Positions 17,829-26,863 are shown, counted from the first letter of the stretch. The stretch: 64,000 bases of DNA from Dokdonella sp. (GCF_019634845.1 NZ_JAHCAQ010000004.1:124001-188000); one strand, 5' to 3'. Translations and numbers: made by a program. Notes: generated by a model not told the origin, from the letters alone.

Positions 17829-17860
17829 ATTATATCGCTGCTTCGCGATGGACGGATATA
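17829..17860 (-). promoter_or_regulatory. ahcY promoter -10 overlapping the shared palindrome
   Basis: Read toward ahcY there is a perfect -10 hexamer TATAAT (17834-17829). It overlaps ATCGCGAAGCAGCGATATA (17849-17831), which aligns with the metF and metK sites at the outer ATC and GATAT positions. A second ATATCC lies just upstream (17859-17854). A good -35 is not visible. A repressor bound here would block the promoter, giving control above the riboswitch. Confidence 0.6.
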
Positions 17861-17865
17861 TGGGC

Positions 17866-18525
17866 TCAGGTGCGCTCGAAGCGCAGCAGTTCGTCCAACT
17901 GCGCCTGCGCCTTGCGCAGGCTGCCGCCGCTGAGGCTGGCGTCCATTTTCGCGCCGAGCGCGGCACGTTCGGGGCGGCGTGCCCAACGATGCAGCCACGC
18001 GGTGCCGAGCAGGCCGGCGGCGCCGAGGCCGTAGCCGATCCACAGCATCGACGGTGCCGTGTGCGCGAGGTCCACGCCGCGCAGTCCGGCCAGCACCTGC
18101 AGGATCGCGATCCACAGGAACCACCAGGGCAGGCCAACGACCATGCCGCTGCGGATGTACAGCTTGCGCAGCCGGGCCAGCCGTTTCTGGATTTCCAGCA
18201 CCGGCTCGGCGTGGTCGATGCGGCCGATCTGGCCGAGCACGATGCCGGCGCTGACGATCGCGAACACGCCGTAGGCATGCACGATCACGCCGGCGACGAT
18301 CACGGCCGCGTGCTGCGGCTGGCTGGCCCACAGCAGCGTGGCCAGCGCGATGAACGGCAGGCCAAGCAGCAGCATCTGCGCGAGCTGACCCCAGAACAAC
18401 GGGCGCAGGCTGCCGCGCAAGCGGTCGACGCGGCCCGCGCGGAAGATCGCCAGGTTCAGTGTCGACTGCCGTTCCAGGCTGCGATCGAGCGCTTGCCAGG
18501 CAGGTTTGAGGTCATCGAGTTCCAT
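17866..18525 (-). CDS. Membrane protein paired with ECF sigma factor
   Basis: The 219-residue protein has a charged N-terminus ([20 protein letters not shown]), about four membrane helices (near 45-65, 70-95, 125-145 and 155-178) and a charged C-terminal tail with [11 protein letters not shown]. It lies 17 bases after the ECF sigma gene, the usual place for an anti-sigma factor. I see no HxxxCxxC zinc anti-sigma motif, so a role as membrane anti-sigma factor is inference. The family is not recognised. Confidence 0.65.
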   Translation of the reverse strand: MELDDLKPAWQALDRSLERQSTLNLAIFRAGRVDRLRGSLRPLFWGQLAQMLLLGLPFIALATLLWASQPQHAAVIVAGVIVHAYGVFAIVSAGIVLGQIGRIDHAEPVLEIQKRLARLRKLYIRSGMVVGLPWWFLWIAILQVLAGLRGVDLAHTAPSMLWIGYGLGAAGLLGTAWLHRWARRPERAALGAKMDASLSGGSLRKAQAQLDELLRFERT

Positions 18526-18542
18526 GGTCGTCTCCGTGGTTG

Positions 18543-19067
18543 TCAGGTGGCGGCGGCGAGCTTGTCGCGCAGGCTCGACTTGAGCCGCCCGATCTTGGTC
18601 GCCACGTTGGTTTCGGTCAGGCCGAGAATCTCGGCAATCTCGCGCTGGCTGCGTTCGTCGAGATACAGCAGCAACAGCGCGCGGTTGAGTGGATCGAACG
18701 AGTCGATCAGGCGGTACAGTTCGCGCACGCGCGCAGCGGACTCGGCGTCGGCTTCGTCAATCGCCACCTCGTGGTCGGCTGGATCGAGCGCCTGATGATG
18801 CTGGTCGTAGCGACTGCGCTCGCGCAGGTGCGAGATCGCCACGTTCAGCGCGACGCGGTACATCCAGGTCGAGAACGCGCGCGTACCGTCGTATTGCGGA
18901 AACGCGCGCCACAGTTGCGCGGCGATTTCCTGCGCCAGGTCCTCGCGGTTCTGTGCGCCGCGTGCATAGCTGTTGGCCACCTTGAACACGACGCCGCGGT
19001 GGCGTTCGAGCAGGGCCTGGAACTGTTGTTGCCGCGCCTGCGCCATCGTCAGTACCGCACTGGTCAT
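18543..19067 (-). CDS. RNA polymerase sigma factor, ECF subfamily
   Basis: The 174-residue sigma-70 protein has region 2 (about 20-90) with NREDLAQEIAAQLWRAFPQYDGTRAFSTWMYRVALNVAISHLR, matching the core-binding and -10-recognition helices, and region 4 (about 118-172) with ERSQREIAEILGLTETNVATKIGRLKSSLRDKL, the -35-recognition helix-turn-helix. ATG 19067 is preceded by GAGG; an in-frame GTG at 19076 is less likely. It is followed closely by a membrane protein that may control it. Confidence 0.88.
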   Translation of the reverse strand: MTSAVLTMAQARQQQFQALLERHRGVVFKVANSYARGAQNREDLAQEIAAQLWRAFPQYDGTRAFSTWMYRVALNVAISHLRERSRYDQHHQALDPADHEVAIDEADAESAARVRELYRLIDSFDPLNRALLLLYLDERSQREIAEILGLTETNVATKIGRLKSSLRDKLAAAT

Positions 19068-19163
19068 GGACCTCACTCCGGGTTGTCTGCCGGAATGATT
19101 CGCGCCGGGGCGCGAAATATCACACCCGATGGCGGCGCCTTGCCGCAGTCGTCGGTGGCGGTC

Positions 19164-19538
19164 TCAGCCCGGCCTGGGGAAGAACGGATCGAGGTCGAAG
19201 ATGCGTTCGCCGCCGGGCTCGGTTCCGGCCGTCACCGTGATGCCGATGCCGTCGGCGGTGGTCGCGTACTGGCCGTCGAAGCCCAGCCGCACCTCGACCC
19301 GCGTGGCGGCATCCAGCGGCAGTTCGACGATCCGGAAATCGAGCTCCTGGCCATCGTCCCAAACCGACACGCGCAGGCGATCCGAACCCTCGCCGCGGTC
19401 GACGCTGCCGGTGGCCGTGCCGCGCACGATCACCTCGACGCGCGCACGCCCGTCGGCGCCTGCGGCACGCTGCACGCCGGCCACGGCCCAGCCATCGCGC
19501 GTGACCGTGCTGGATGAACGGTTGCTTGTCTCCGACAT
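19164..19538 (-). CDS. Hypothetical protein, beta-rich
   Basis: The 124-residue acidic protein has no signal peptide or membrane helix. It starts MSETSNRSSSTVTRDGW with GAGGGG upstream. It alternates short hydrophobic and charged stretches (RVEVIVRGTATGSVD, RLRVSVWDDGQELDFRIVEL, RVEVRLGFDGQYATTADG), suggesting a beta-sandwich, and ends FDLDPFFPRPG. I do not recognise the family. It lies between the ECF sigma gene and the patatin gene on the same strand. Confidence 0.55.
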   Translation of the reverse strand: MSETSNRSSSTVTRDGWAVAGVQRAAGADGRARVEVIVRGTATGSVDRGEGSDRLRVSVWDDGQELDFRIVELPLDAATRVEVRLGFDGQYATTADGIGITVTAGTEPGGERIFDLDPFFPRPG

Positions 19539-19667
19539 GATGCACCCCTCGAGCAGTGGATCGCCGCCGCCCGGCTTGGCTGCGGGCGACGTGCTGGCGA
19601 CGCTAGCGGCAAAGGCCGGCCGCGGCAATGCGTGCCTGTTCGCGGGCCGCGGCCGGCGCGCCGGTTG

Positions 19668-21887
19668 CTAGTGATCGGGTCGCAGCAGCGAGCCGAAGGT
19701 GAGGTAGAACGCGTTGTGGCTGCCCTGCGCATGGCCATAGCCGAGGAACATCGGTCCCAGTGGCGTATCCATGCCGAGGAACAGGCTGCCGGCGAAGGCC
19801 ATGTCACCCAGGCGCACCTGACCGGGCTCGTTCCACAGGCCGCCGGCTTCGAGACTGCCGCCCAGGTACACCGGCACACTGAACAGCGCGCTGGCGTCGG
19901 TCAGGCGGTGGTAGTAGACCGTGCGCGCCAGCAGCGTCTGGCGCGCGAAAAGCTCGTACTCGGTATAGCCCGACAGATTGCCCAGGCCGCCGAGCGGGCT
20001 GTAGGCCGCCACGAAGTCAGCGCCGCCATGCGCCAGGTTGCCGCGCAGGCCGAACAGCAAGTGGTCGCTGCGCGTGGGCGACCACGCGTGGTCCCAGCGC
20101 AGGCGCGTCAGGTTGGCGGTGTCGCCGCTGCTGAGCTGGTGTGGCAGGTAGTCGTGTGACAGATCCAACCGTGTGCCGCGACTCGGGAACCCTCCGCTGT
20201 CGAGGCTGTCGTGCGTGAGGCGGAGCTGCAGGCCGCCCAGATCGTTGCGGATGCCGGGAATGTCGGTGCCGATCTTGAGCTGCGCGCTGGAATGGATGTA
20301 CTCGAGCGTGGCGCCGAACTGCCAGTGCGGGCTGGGCGAGTACCCCAGTTCGAACGCCGCCGTGGTGTTGCGCAGGCGGTACTGCGCCACGTCGACATGG
20401 CCGCCGAAGCGCAGCGGAAAGTTGAACGCCGAGTAATCGAAGTAGGGTGAAACGTGGAACTGGCCCGCGCTGCCGAACGGCTGGCGCAATTCCGAATGCA
20501 GGCCCGTGATGCGGCCCAGTTCGACCCGGTTGCGCCACTCGCCGCCATGCTGGTTGAGGCCGGTGAAGTTGGCCTCGCCCGTGAGCTGGTAGCCATTGCG
20601 GCCGGCGAAGTCATCGGACAAGCGCAGGCCCGCACGCAGGAAGTTGGGCCCCCAGCCCTTGTCGACCGGTACCACGAGCAGACCGGTCTCGTCGCCGCGC
20701 CGCTCGAGCGTATAGGTGATGCGCTCGTAACTGCCTTCGCCGAATGCGCGGCCGATCTCGTGCTCGGTGCGTCGCACGTCGAACGGCTGTCCGACCAGCG
20801 GCGACAGCCGATTGTCGACGTAGCCGGCGGTGCGGCTGCGATTGCGCTGCACGTCGAGGAAGGCGATGAGCGGTGCATCGAACGGCCGCGTGCGATGGCG
20901 CGCCTGGAACGCGGCGTAGCGCTCGGCATCGACCGCATAGCGGCGCAGTTGCGGCAGCGCGGCTTCGGCGGCTGCCTCGCCGATCGCCACGCCCCGCTGC
21001 GCCTGATCGAAGTCGGCGCTGCCGAGGTCGCCCAGGTCGGGCCTGATCAGCAGGTCGTCGGCACCGAGCGTGGCGATCTGGGCTTCGGTCTGCCGCCGCA
21101 TCAGCGCGGTCAGCATCTGGTTGGCGATCGCGAACGGCGAATTGAGCTTGTCGTCGGGCGCCAGCACCGCGCTCACGTCGACCGCGATGATGCGCGTGGC
21201 GCCCATGTCGCGCGCGGCATCGATCGGCAGGTTGTCGGTGATGCCGCCATCGACCAGGAGCCGGCCATCGATGCGCATCGGCGCAATCGCGCCCGGCACC
21301 GACATGCTGGCGCGAATCGCCAGGGCGAGGTCGCCGCGCGCGAACACCACCTTCTCGCCGCGTCCGATGTCGGTGGCAATGGCGCGGAACGGGATCGGCA
21401 GCGCGTCGAACTCGTCGACGCCGATGACCGACAGCAACAGCCGGCGCAGGATCAGTTGCAGCTTCTGGCCCTGGATCGCGCCGCGCGGGAACGCGATGCG
21501 GCCGTCCTTGAGGCCCAGCTCGACGGCTGCCACGAAGCGCAGGTCGTCCTCCTTGCGCCGCATCGGCAGGTCCTCGCGCGAGGGGTCGTCGCGGAACGTG
21601 TCCCTCCAGTTGATGCTGTCGAGGGCGGCCACGATCTGCTCGGAGTCGTAGCCGCTGGCGTACATGCCGCCGACGATCGCGCCCATCGAGGTGCCGGCGA
21701 TGCAATCGATCGCGATGTGTTCACGCTCGAGCACCTTGAGCACGCCGATGTGGGCGGTGCCGCGCGCGCCGCCGCCGCCAAGCACGAGGCAGGTGCGTGG
21801 CGCGGTGGTCGAATCAGCGGCGACGGCGGTTGCGCCGGGAGTGGCGGCGAGAACGAGAACGAGGCAGGCGAAGGCAGCAAGGCGCAT
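19668..21887 (-). CDS. Patatin-like phospholipase with POTRA and outer-membrane barrel
   Basis: The 739-residue protein has a signal peptide (about 1-24) and a patatin domain (about 30-310) with oxyanion loop LGGGGARG, nucleophile elbow GTSMGAIVGG and catalytic Asp in VDGGITDNLP. A POTRA-like segment near 365-415 and a C-terminal BamA/TamA-type barrel (about 430-739) follow. This is the layout of PlpD-type (type Vd) autotransporters, in which the barrel moves the lipase through the outer membrane. The catalytic dyad is intact, so it should be an active lipase. Confidence 0.88.
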   Translation of the reverse strand: MRLAAFACLVLVLAATPGATAVAADSTTAPRTCLVLGGGGARGTAHIGVLKVLEREHIAIDCIAGTSMGAIVGGMYASGYDSEQIVAALDSINWRDTFRDDPSREDLPMRRKEDDLRFVAAVELGLKDGRIAFPRGAIQGQKLQLILRRLLLSVIGVDEFDALPIPFRAIATDIGRGEKVVFARGDLALAIRASMSVPGAIAPMRIDGRLLVDGGITDNLPIDAARDMGATRIIAVDVSAVLAPDDKLNSPFAIANQMLTALMRRQTEAQIATLGADDLLIRPDLGDLGSADFDQAQRGVAIGEAAAEAALPQLRRYAVDAERYAAFQARHRTRPFDAPLIAFLDVQRNRSRTAGYVDNRLSPLVGQPFDVRRTEHEIGRAFGEGSYERITYTLERRGDETGLLVVPVDKGWGPNFLRAGLRLSDDFAGRNGYQLTGEANFTGLNQHGGEWRNRVELGRITGLHSELRQPFGSAGQFHVSPYFDYSAFNFPLRFGGHVDVAQYRLRNTTAAFELGYSPSPHWQFGATLEYIHSSAQLKIGTDIPGIRNDLGGLQLRLTHDSLDSGGFPSRGTRLDLSHDYLPHQLSSGDTANLTRLRWDHAWSPTRSDHLLFGLRGNLAHGGADFVAAYSPLGGLGNLSGYTEYELFARQTLLARTVYYHRLTDASALFSVPVYLGGSLEAGGLWNEPGQVRLGDMAFAGSLFLGMDTPLGPMFLGYGHAQGSHNAFYLTFGSLLRPDH

Positions 21888-22078
21888 GGGATCGCGGGTC
21901 GCGGCAGCACGGGGTGGGGCATTGTGGCGCGATTGCGTGTGCCGATGTAATGGCGCCGGCGCGGTCGTTGCCGTGGCTGACTGCGCGCCGGCTGCGCGTC
22001 GTGCCTGGGCGCACCGTTGCGGGAATCGGCACCGCACCGCGTAACAGTCTGGCAAATCCCCTGCCGCCGGAGAGCGCC

Positions 22079-23428
22079 ATGCACCGCCCGTTTGCCATTC
22101 ATCCGTCGTTCCATGCCGTCGCGTTGGCGGTATTGGCGTCGTTGGCCGCTCCGGCCCACGCCGAGTTCGTCTACGGCCGCGTCGTGCCCGGCGCTGGCCT
22201 GCAACCCAACAACGATTCCGAAGCGGTCGATGTGTCGGCCGACGGGCGCACCGTGGTGTTTTCCTCGGCCGCCACCAACTGGGGGCCCGACGATGGCTTC
22301 CACGGCACGCGCGCCATCGCGGTCGACCTCGACCTGGGCGTGGTCGAGACGGTGTCGAAGACGAGTACCGGCGTGGCATTCCGTGGCGAAGCGCCGGTGG
22401 CTTCCGCCGATGGACGATACGTCGCCTTCCTCACCTACGGCAGCCTGTTCGGCAGTGGCTGGCAGGTCGTGCGCAAGGACCGCCAGACCGGCGAGATCCA
22501 GGTCGCCAGTTCCGATGCGGGCTGGACCCCGGCCAACAACTACGTGCAGGATGATGGCGTGGCGATCTCGGCCGACGGCCGCAGCGTGGTGTTCGTCGCC
22601 TCGTCGAGCAACCTCGGCGTGGCCACCGGCGGGCGCGATCAGGTCATCGTCAAGGACATGGTGAGCGGACAGGTCAAGGTGGCCTCGGTCAAGAGCGACG
22701 GCAGCCCTTCGGACGGTTACTGCAACATCGTCCCGCGCATGGTGTCGGCCGATGGCCGCCATGTGGGGATGAACTGCGACGGCACGCTGGTGCCGGGCGT
22801 GACCGGTCGCCAGACCTGGGTACGCGACCTGCAGACCAACACCACCGAGCTCGTGAGCCGTGTCGGTGCGAATGGGCCGGCGAGCACCGCCTTCACCTAC
22901 GGGCTCGCGATGTCGCCGAGCGGCCGCTTCGTCACGTTCCGCAACGCCTGCTACGGCGGCCTCGGCCAGGCGGGCGGCACCTGCGATGGCAACAGCGGCG
23001 TGTACCTGCGCGACCGCCAGACCCAGACCACTTATCCCGTGCCGCGGCCGGCCGTGATTCCGGCCAGCTACGCCAACTACTGCCAGGCCTCGTCGGTGTC
23101 GGACATCGGCACCATCGTCATGGCCTGTGCGTACAAGTCCGACGGTACCAACCAGCGCTCGCAGGTGTTCCTCTACGTGCCGGGCCAGAACAACCTCGGT
23201 CAGGGCACGCACGAGCTCATCAGCGTGCGCGGCAACGACGGCCAGCCCGGCAACGGCGACTCCGGTTACTCGCTGGCGGTCAGCGCCAATGGCCTGTCGA
23301 TGGTGTTCGAGTCGAAGGCGAGTGATCTCGATCCGGGCGACACCAACGGCCGCAGCGACATCTTCGTCTTCGCCGACGAGTCGGTGTTCACCGACGTGAT
23401 CTTCGCCGACGGTTTCGAGCAGCCCTGA
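22079..23428 (+). CDS. Secreted TolB-like beta-propeller protein with IFADGFE tail
   Basis: The 449-residue protein has a Sec signal peptide (about 1-28, ending APAHA). Repeated blade-like units follow, with the pattern S-A/S-DGRxVVFxS seen at VSADGRTVVFSSAA, ASADGRYVAFLTY, ISADGRSVVFVASS, VSADGRHVGMNC and VSANGLSMVFESKAS, as in PD40/TolB propellers. It ends DVIFADGFEQP. A closely similar DVIFASGFE occurs near the end of the subtilase at 44603. Start ATG has GGAG upstream. Function is unknown; probably extracellular or surface-bound. Confidence 0.78.
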   Translation: MHRPFAIHPSFHAVALAVLASLAAPAHAEFVYGRVVPGAGLQPNNDSEAVDVSADGRTVVFSSAATNWGPDDGFHGTRAIAVDLDLGVVETVSKTSTGVAFRGEAPVASADGRYVAFLTYGSLFGSGWQVVRKDRQTGEIQVASSDAGWTPANNYVQDDGVAISADGRSVVFVASSSNLGVATGGRDQVIVKDMVSGQVKVASVKSDGSPSDGYCNIVPRMVSADGRHVGMNCDGTLVPGVTGRQTWVRDLQTNTTELVSRVGANGPASTAFTYGLAMSPSGRFVTFRNACYGGLGQAGGTCDGNSGVYLRDRQTQTTYPVPRPAVIPASYANYCQASSVSDIGTIVMACAYKSDGTNQRSQVFLYVPGQNNLGQGTHELISVRGNDGQPGNGDSGYSLAVSANGLSMVFESKASDLDPGDTNGRSDIFVFADESVFTDVIFADGFEQP

Positions 23429-23440
23429 GCTTGTAGCCGT

Positions 23441-23584
23441 TCAGCGCTGCGCACGCAGCAGCGGCGGCAACTGGGCGCGCAGCGCCGCGCCGCGCTGCGC
23501 GAGTTCGGCCAGCGCCGTGCGGTCACCGCCGGCGGCGCGCGCCTGCAGCCCGAGCAAGTCGAGCTCGGAGGCGAAGTGGGGGGG
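23441..23584 (-). other. Displaced C-terminal codons of the kinase
   Basis: In the adjacent frame, from the C7 tract (G run 23578-23584 on the plus strand) to a stop at 23441, the translation reads HFASELDLLGLQARAAGG and continues to LPPLLRAQR, with TPR-like composition. A six-C tract would join it in frame to the kinase. The cause may be a sequencing error, a true mutation, or a slippery phase-variable tract. Confidence 0.7.
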
Positions 23585-26294
23585 CGTAGCCGGCGACATG
23601 ATCGGCGCGCAGTCCATCGAGCAGCGCACGCGCTGCAGCCGCGTCGCCGCGCAGCAGATCGACGCGAGCGAGCACGACGGTGGCGTGGGCCCGGAACGGA
23701 TGCGTGGCGGGCAGTATCGCCAGCGCCGCCGCATGCGCTGTGTTGGCCAGCGCGAAGGCCTCATCGAGCGCGCCGGTGCAGGCGAGCACCTGCGCGAGGC
23801 GGGCGCCAAGGAGGATGACTTCGGGATGCTGCTCGCCGTAGCGCGCGCGCTGATGCTCGAGCGCGCTGCGCAGCAGCGGGATACCCGCTGCGGTATCGCC
23901 GTGCATCGCCAGCGTATAGCCCAGATCACGCCGTGCCACGTCACCGCTGGCGTTGTCGGGACCGAGCGCGGCATCGGCGAGCGCGAGCGCCTCGCGGTCG
24001 TGCGCAATCGAGCCCGCGTAATCGCCGCGGCGGGCTGCCAGTCCAGCCAACGCGATCATGGTCGGCACGAGCTTGCCGTTGTGTTCGCCGAAGAGGCGCC
24101 GGTTGCCGGCGAGCACGCGCTCGAACAGCGCTTGCGCCGCGTCATCCTGACCGCGCTGCGCGAGCAGGGTGGCCAGCGAGTTGAGTGCCAGCAAGGTCTG
24201 TGGGTGGTCGGCGCCGAGCTGCTTTTCGTCCAGTGCCAGCGCCGCGCGATACTTGGGCTCGGCGGCATCGGGCTGGTCCGACTGGCGCAAGGCATCGCCC
24301 CAGTTCATGAGAACGCTCGCCACTGCCGGATGCTCGGGGCCGAGCAGCTTTACATACAGCGCATGCGCGGCGGCCAGCGCATCGAGCGCGGCCGCGTAGC
24401 GGCCAGCGCCGGTCAGCGCGACGCCCAGGTCCTGTTGGGCCTGCGCCACCGCGGTGTGCACTTCGCCATGCAGCGCGCGCTGCGCCGCGAGCACGGCGCT
24501 GAAGCGGGTCACGGCGACTTCGAAGTCACCGCGCGCATAGGACAGTTCCGCCAGCACGTCGCTGTCGCGCGCGCTCGCGACCGGGTCGGCCAGTGCGGCG
24601 TCCTGTGCCAGCGCCGCCTGTGCCGAGCGCTCGGCTGAGTCGAAGTCGCCGAGGTCGGTCAACACCTGCGCCTGCAGCGCCAGGCCGCGGCTGCGCAATC
24701 GGCGTGCATCGACCGGCACCGAGGCCAGCACCGTGGCCACCAGGTCGGCTGCCTCGTGCAGCTTGCCGTCGAGGCGCAGCGCATCGGCCAGGTCGACGCG
24801 AAGCCCCAGCAATTGCGCTGCGGCGACGCGGGGCTGTTGTGCCAGCGTGGCCTCGGCACTGCGCAGGCGCTGCAGCGCCGTCGCGTAGTCGCCAACGCGA
24901 CGCGCCACCTCGCCGAGCGTGGCATCGATGTCGGCCCGCAGCAGTGGGTCGCTGTCCGGTGCAAGCGCGACACGGCGTGCCGCTTCGGCCAGCAATTCGC
25001 GTGCCGTGACCGGCCGCCCCTGGGTCAGGTCGGGATCGGCGATCATGAACATGTCGACGAGCAGGCCGCGCACGGCCTCGGCGCGCTGGGTCTGGCGGCT
25101 GGCGATGCGCGCCTGCCACCAGGCCACGCTGGCGCCGGCGAGGAGCGCCAGCGCAACCAGTGTCGTGGTGGCCGCGCCAACCACGTGGCGGCGCAGGAAC
25201 TTGCCCAGGCGATAGCGGCGCGTGGCGGCACGGGCGCGCACGGGTTGTTGCAGCAGGTGGCGCTCGATGTCGTCGGCAAGGCCATCGGCCGAGGCGTAGC
25301 GGGCAGCGGGGTCGTTGGCGAGCGTCTTGGCGATGATCGCATCGAGATCGCCGCGCAGGGCGCGCTGCAGCGGGTGCGGTGCGAGCGATGACGCGAGCGG
25401 CGGCGTTGCCTCGGGCATGCGCTGCCCGCGCGGCCACGGGCGCGCCCCGGCGAGCAGTTCGAACAGCACGATTCCGAGCGCGAAAATGTCGCTGGCGACC
25501 GTCGCCGGCTCGCCGCGCAGTTGCTCGGGCGCGGCGTAGTCGGGCGTGATGCCGGCGGTCGCCAGTGCTTCGCCATCGGTGGCTCCCGTGGCGCCGCTTT
25601 GGAGCAGGCCCGCGACGCCGAAGTCGAGCAGCTTCACCGCGCCGTATGCGTCGACGAGGATGTTGGATGGTTTCAGGTCGCGGTGCACGACCAGGCGCGC
25701 ATGCGCAAACTGCACCGTGCGGCAGGCGCTCGCGAGCAGCGCGAGGCGGGCGCGCAAGCCGAGCTGGTGGCGGTCGGCATGGCTGGTGATCGGTTCGCCG
25801 ACCACGTATTCGAGCGCCAGCCATGGGCCGGCATGTGCGTCGACGCCGACATCGACCAAGTGGGCAATGTGCGGGTGTTCGAGCGTGGCGAGGATCGCGC
25901 ATTCGCGGCGGAAACAATGGCGCGCCAGTGCGCCGTCGAAGTCGGGGTGGATGATCTTGAGCGCGACCTGCTGGTGCACATCGGGGTCATCGCGCTCGGC
26001 CAGCCACACCACGCCCATGCCGCCGCGGCCCAGCTCGTGCACGAGGCGGAACGGACCGAGCCGATCGATGGAGGCGCGTGCGCTGGCGGGCGCCTTGGCA
26101 TCGAGCGGCAGCGGATCATCGAGCATGGGCTGCGGCGCGGCATCGGCGGCGAGCAAGGCAGTGAGGTCGGCGGCCAGCTCCGGTTCCCGCGCGCGCAGGT
26201 CCTCGATCAGCGCCGCGCGGGCTGCGGCATCGAGCTCCAGCGTCGCGTCGAGCAGCGCCGACAGGCGCGCGTAGCGAGCGGCATCGAGGATCAT
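23523..26294 (-). CDS. Ser/Thr protein kinase with TPR region, C-terminus frameshifted
   Basis: As read, the frame gives 923 residues. The kinase domain (about 85-350) has LGRGGMGVVWLAERDD, the HRDLKPSNIL catalytic loop near 200 and LDFGVAG. One membrane helix near 375-395 (VGAATTTLVALALLAGASVAWW) is followed by a long tetratricopeptide region rich in ALALDEKQLGADHP-type repeats. The start overlaps the sigma gene stop as ATGA. After residue about 905 the frame turns into Arg-rich sequence. Dropping one C from a run of seven restores a plausible TPR-like ending to 23441, so the natural protein is probably about 20 residues longer. Confidence 0.85.
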   Translation of the reverse strand: MILDAARYARLSALLDATLELDAAARAALIEDLRAREPELAADLTALLAADAAPQPMLDDPLPLDAKAPASARASIDRLGPFRLVHELGRGGMGVVWLAERDDPDVHQQVALKIIHPDFDGALARHCFRRECAILATLEHPHIAHLVDVGVDAHAGPWLALEYVVGEPITSHADRHQLGLRARLALLASACRTVQFAHARLVVHRDLKPSNILVDAYGAVKLLDFGVAGLLQSGATGATDGEALATAGITPDYAAPEQLRGEPATVASDIFALGIVLFELLAGARPWPRGQRMPEATPPLASSLAPHPLQRALRGDLDAIIAKTLANDPAARYASADGLADDIERHLLQQPVRARAATRRYRLGKFLRRHVVGAATTTLVALALLAGASVAWWQARIASRQTQRAEAVRGLLVDMFMIADPDLTQGRPVTARELLAEAARRVALAPDSDPLLRADIDATLGEVARRVGDYATALQRLRSAEATLAQQPRVAAAQLLGLRVDLADALRLDGKLHEAADLVATVLASVPVDARRLRSRGLALQAQVLTDLGDFDSAERSAQAALAQDAALADPVASARDSDVLAELSYARGDFEVAVTRFSAVLAAQRALHGEVHTAVAQAQQDLGVALTGAGRYAAALDALAAAHALYVKLLGPEHPAVASVLMNWGDALRQSDQPDAAEPKYRAALALDEKQLGADHPQTLLALNSLATLLAQRGQDDAAQALFERVLAGNRRLFGEHNGKLVPTMIALAGLAARRGDYAGSIAHDREALALADAALGPDNASGDVARRDLGYTLAMHGDTAAGIPLLRSALEHQRARYGEQHPEVILLGARLAQVLACTGALDEAFALANTAHAAALAILPATHPFRAHATVVLARVDLLRGDAAAARALLDGLRADHVAGYAPPLRLRARLARAAGARRRR

Positions 26295-26863
26295 GGCGCG
26301 GGTGCCGGCGCGGTCTCGAGCAGGTGTGCGAGCAGTGCGCGTGCCTTGCGCCAGTCGCGCTTGAGCGTGCGGTCGGTAACCCCGAGCAGTGGTGCGATCT
26401 CGCTCAGCGCCAGTCCGCCGAACACGCGCCATTCGACCAATTGGCACAGCCGCGCATCGCAGGCGCCGAGCTGGCGCAGTGCCTGGTCGAGCGCGAGCAC
26501 GCGGTCGGGGCCAGGGTGCTCGTCGTCATGCTCGTCGAGCATGACGGCGCCGTGATCACCGCCGCGCCGCTGCGCCTGGCGGCGGCGCGCATGGTCGACC
26601 GCGATGCTGCGCATGGCGCTGGCGGCGTAGGCGTAGAAGTGACCGCGATCGGGGAAGCTCGCCTTGCTGCCGAGCAGCCGCAGGAAGGCTTCATGGACCA
26701 GCGCGGTCGTGCACAGCGTCGCGTCGGCGGCAGAGGCGGCGAGTCGGCTGTGTGCGATGCGGCGCAGCTCCCCGTAGATCAACGGCGCCAGTTGCGCGGC
26801 GGCCCCATCGTCGCCAAGGCGCGATGCGGCCAGCAGGCGGGTGATGTCGTCGGGCGAGGTCAT
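26291..26863 (-). CDS. ECF-like sigma factor of the kinase-paired type
   Basis: The 190-residue protein has the sigma-70 layout of the TIGR02999-like family: LIYGELRRIAHSRLA, ALVHEAFLRLLG, HFYAYAASAMRSIAVDHARRRQAQRRGG, then region 4 with LVEWRVFGGLALSEIAPLLGVTDRTLKRDWRKARALL. ATG 26863 has GGAAC upstream. The stop overlaps the start of the kinase/TPR gene, a pairing often seen in Xanthomonadales. The kinase may act on this sigma factor, but that is inference. Confidence 0.85.
   Translation of the reverse strand: MTSPDDITRLLAASRLGDDGAAAQLAPLIYGELRRIAHSRLAASAADATLCTTALVHEAFLRLLGSKASFPDRGHFYAYAASAMRSIAVDHARRRQAQRRGGDHGAVMLDEHDDEHPGPDRVLALDQALRQLGACDARLCQLVEWRVFGGLALSEIAPLLGVTDRTLKRDWRKARALLAHLLETAPAPAP

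Noticed and set aside
23523..26294. Calling the kinase a pseudogene
   Set aside because: The kinase, membrane helix and nearly all TPR units are intact; only the last few dozen residues are affected by the homopolymer shift.
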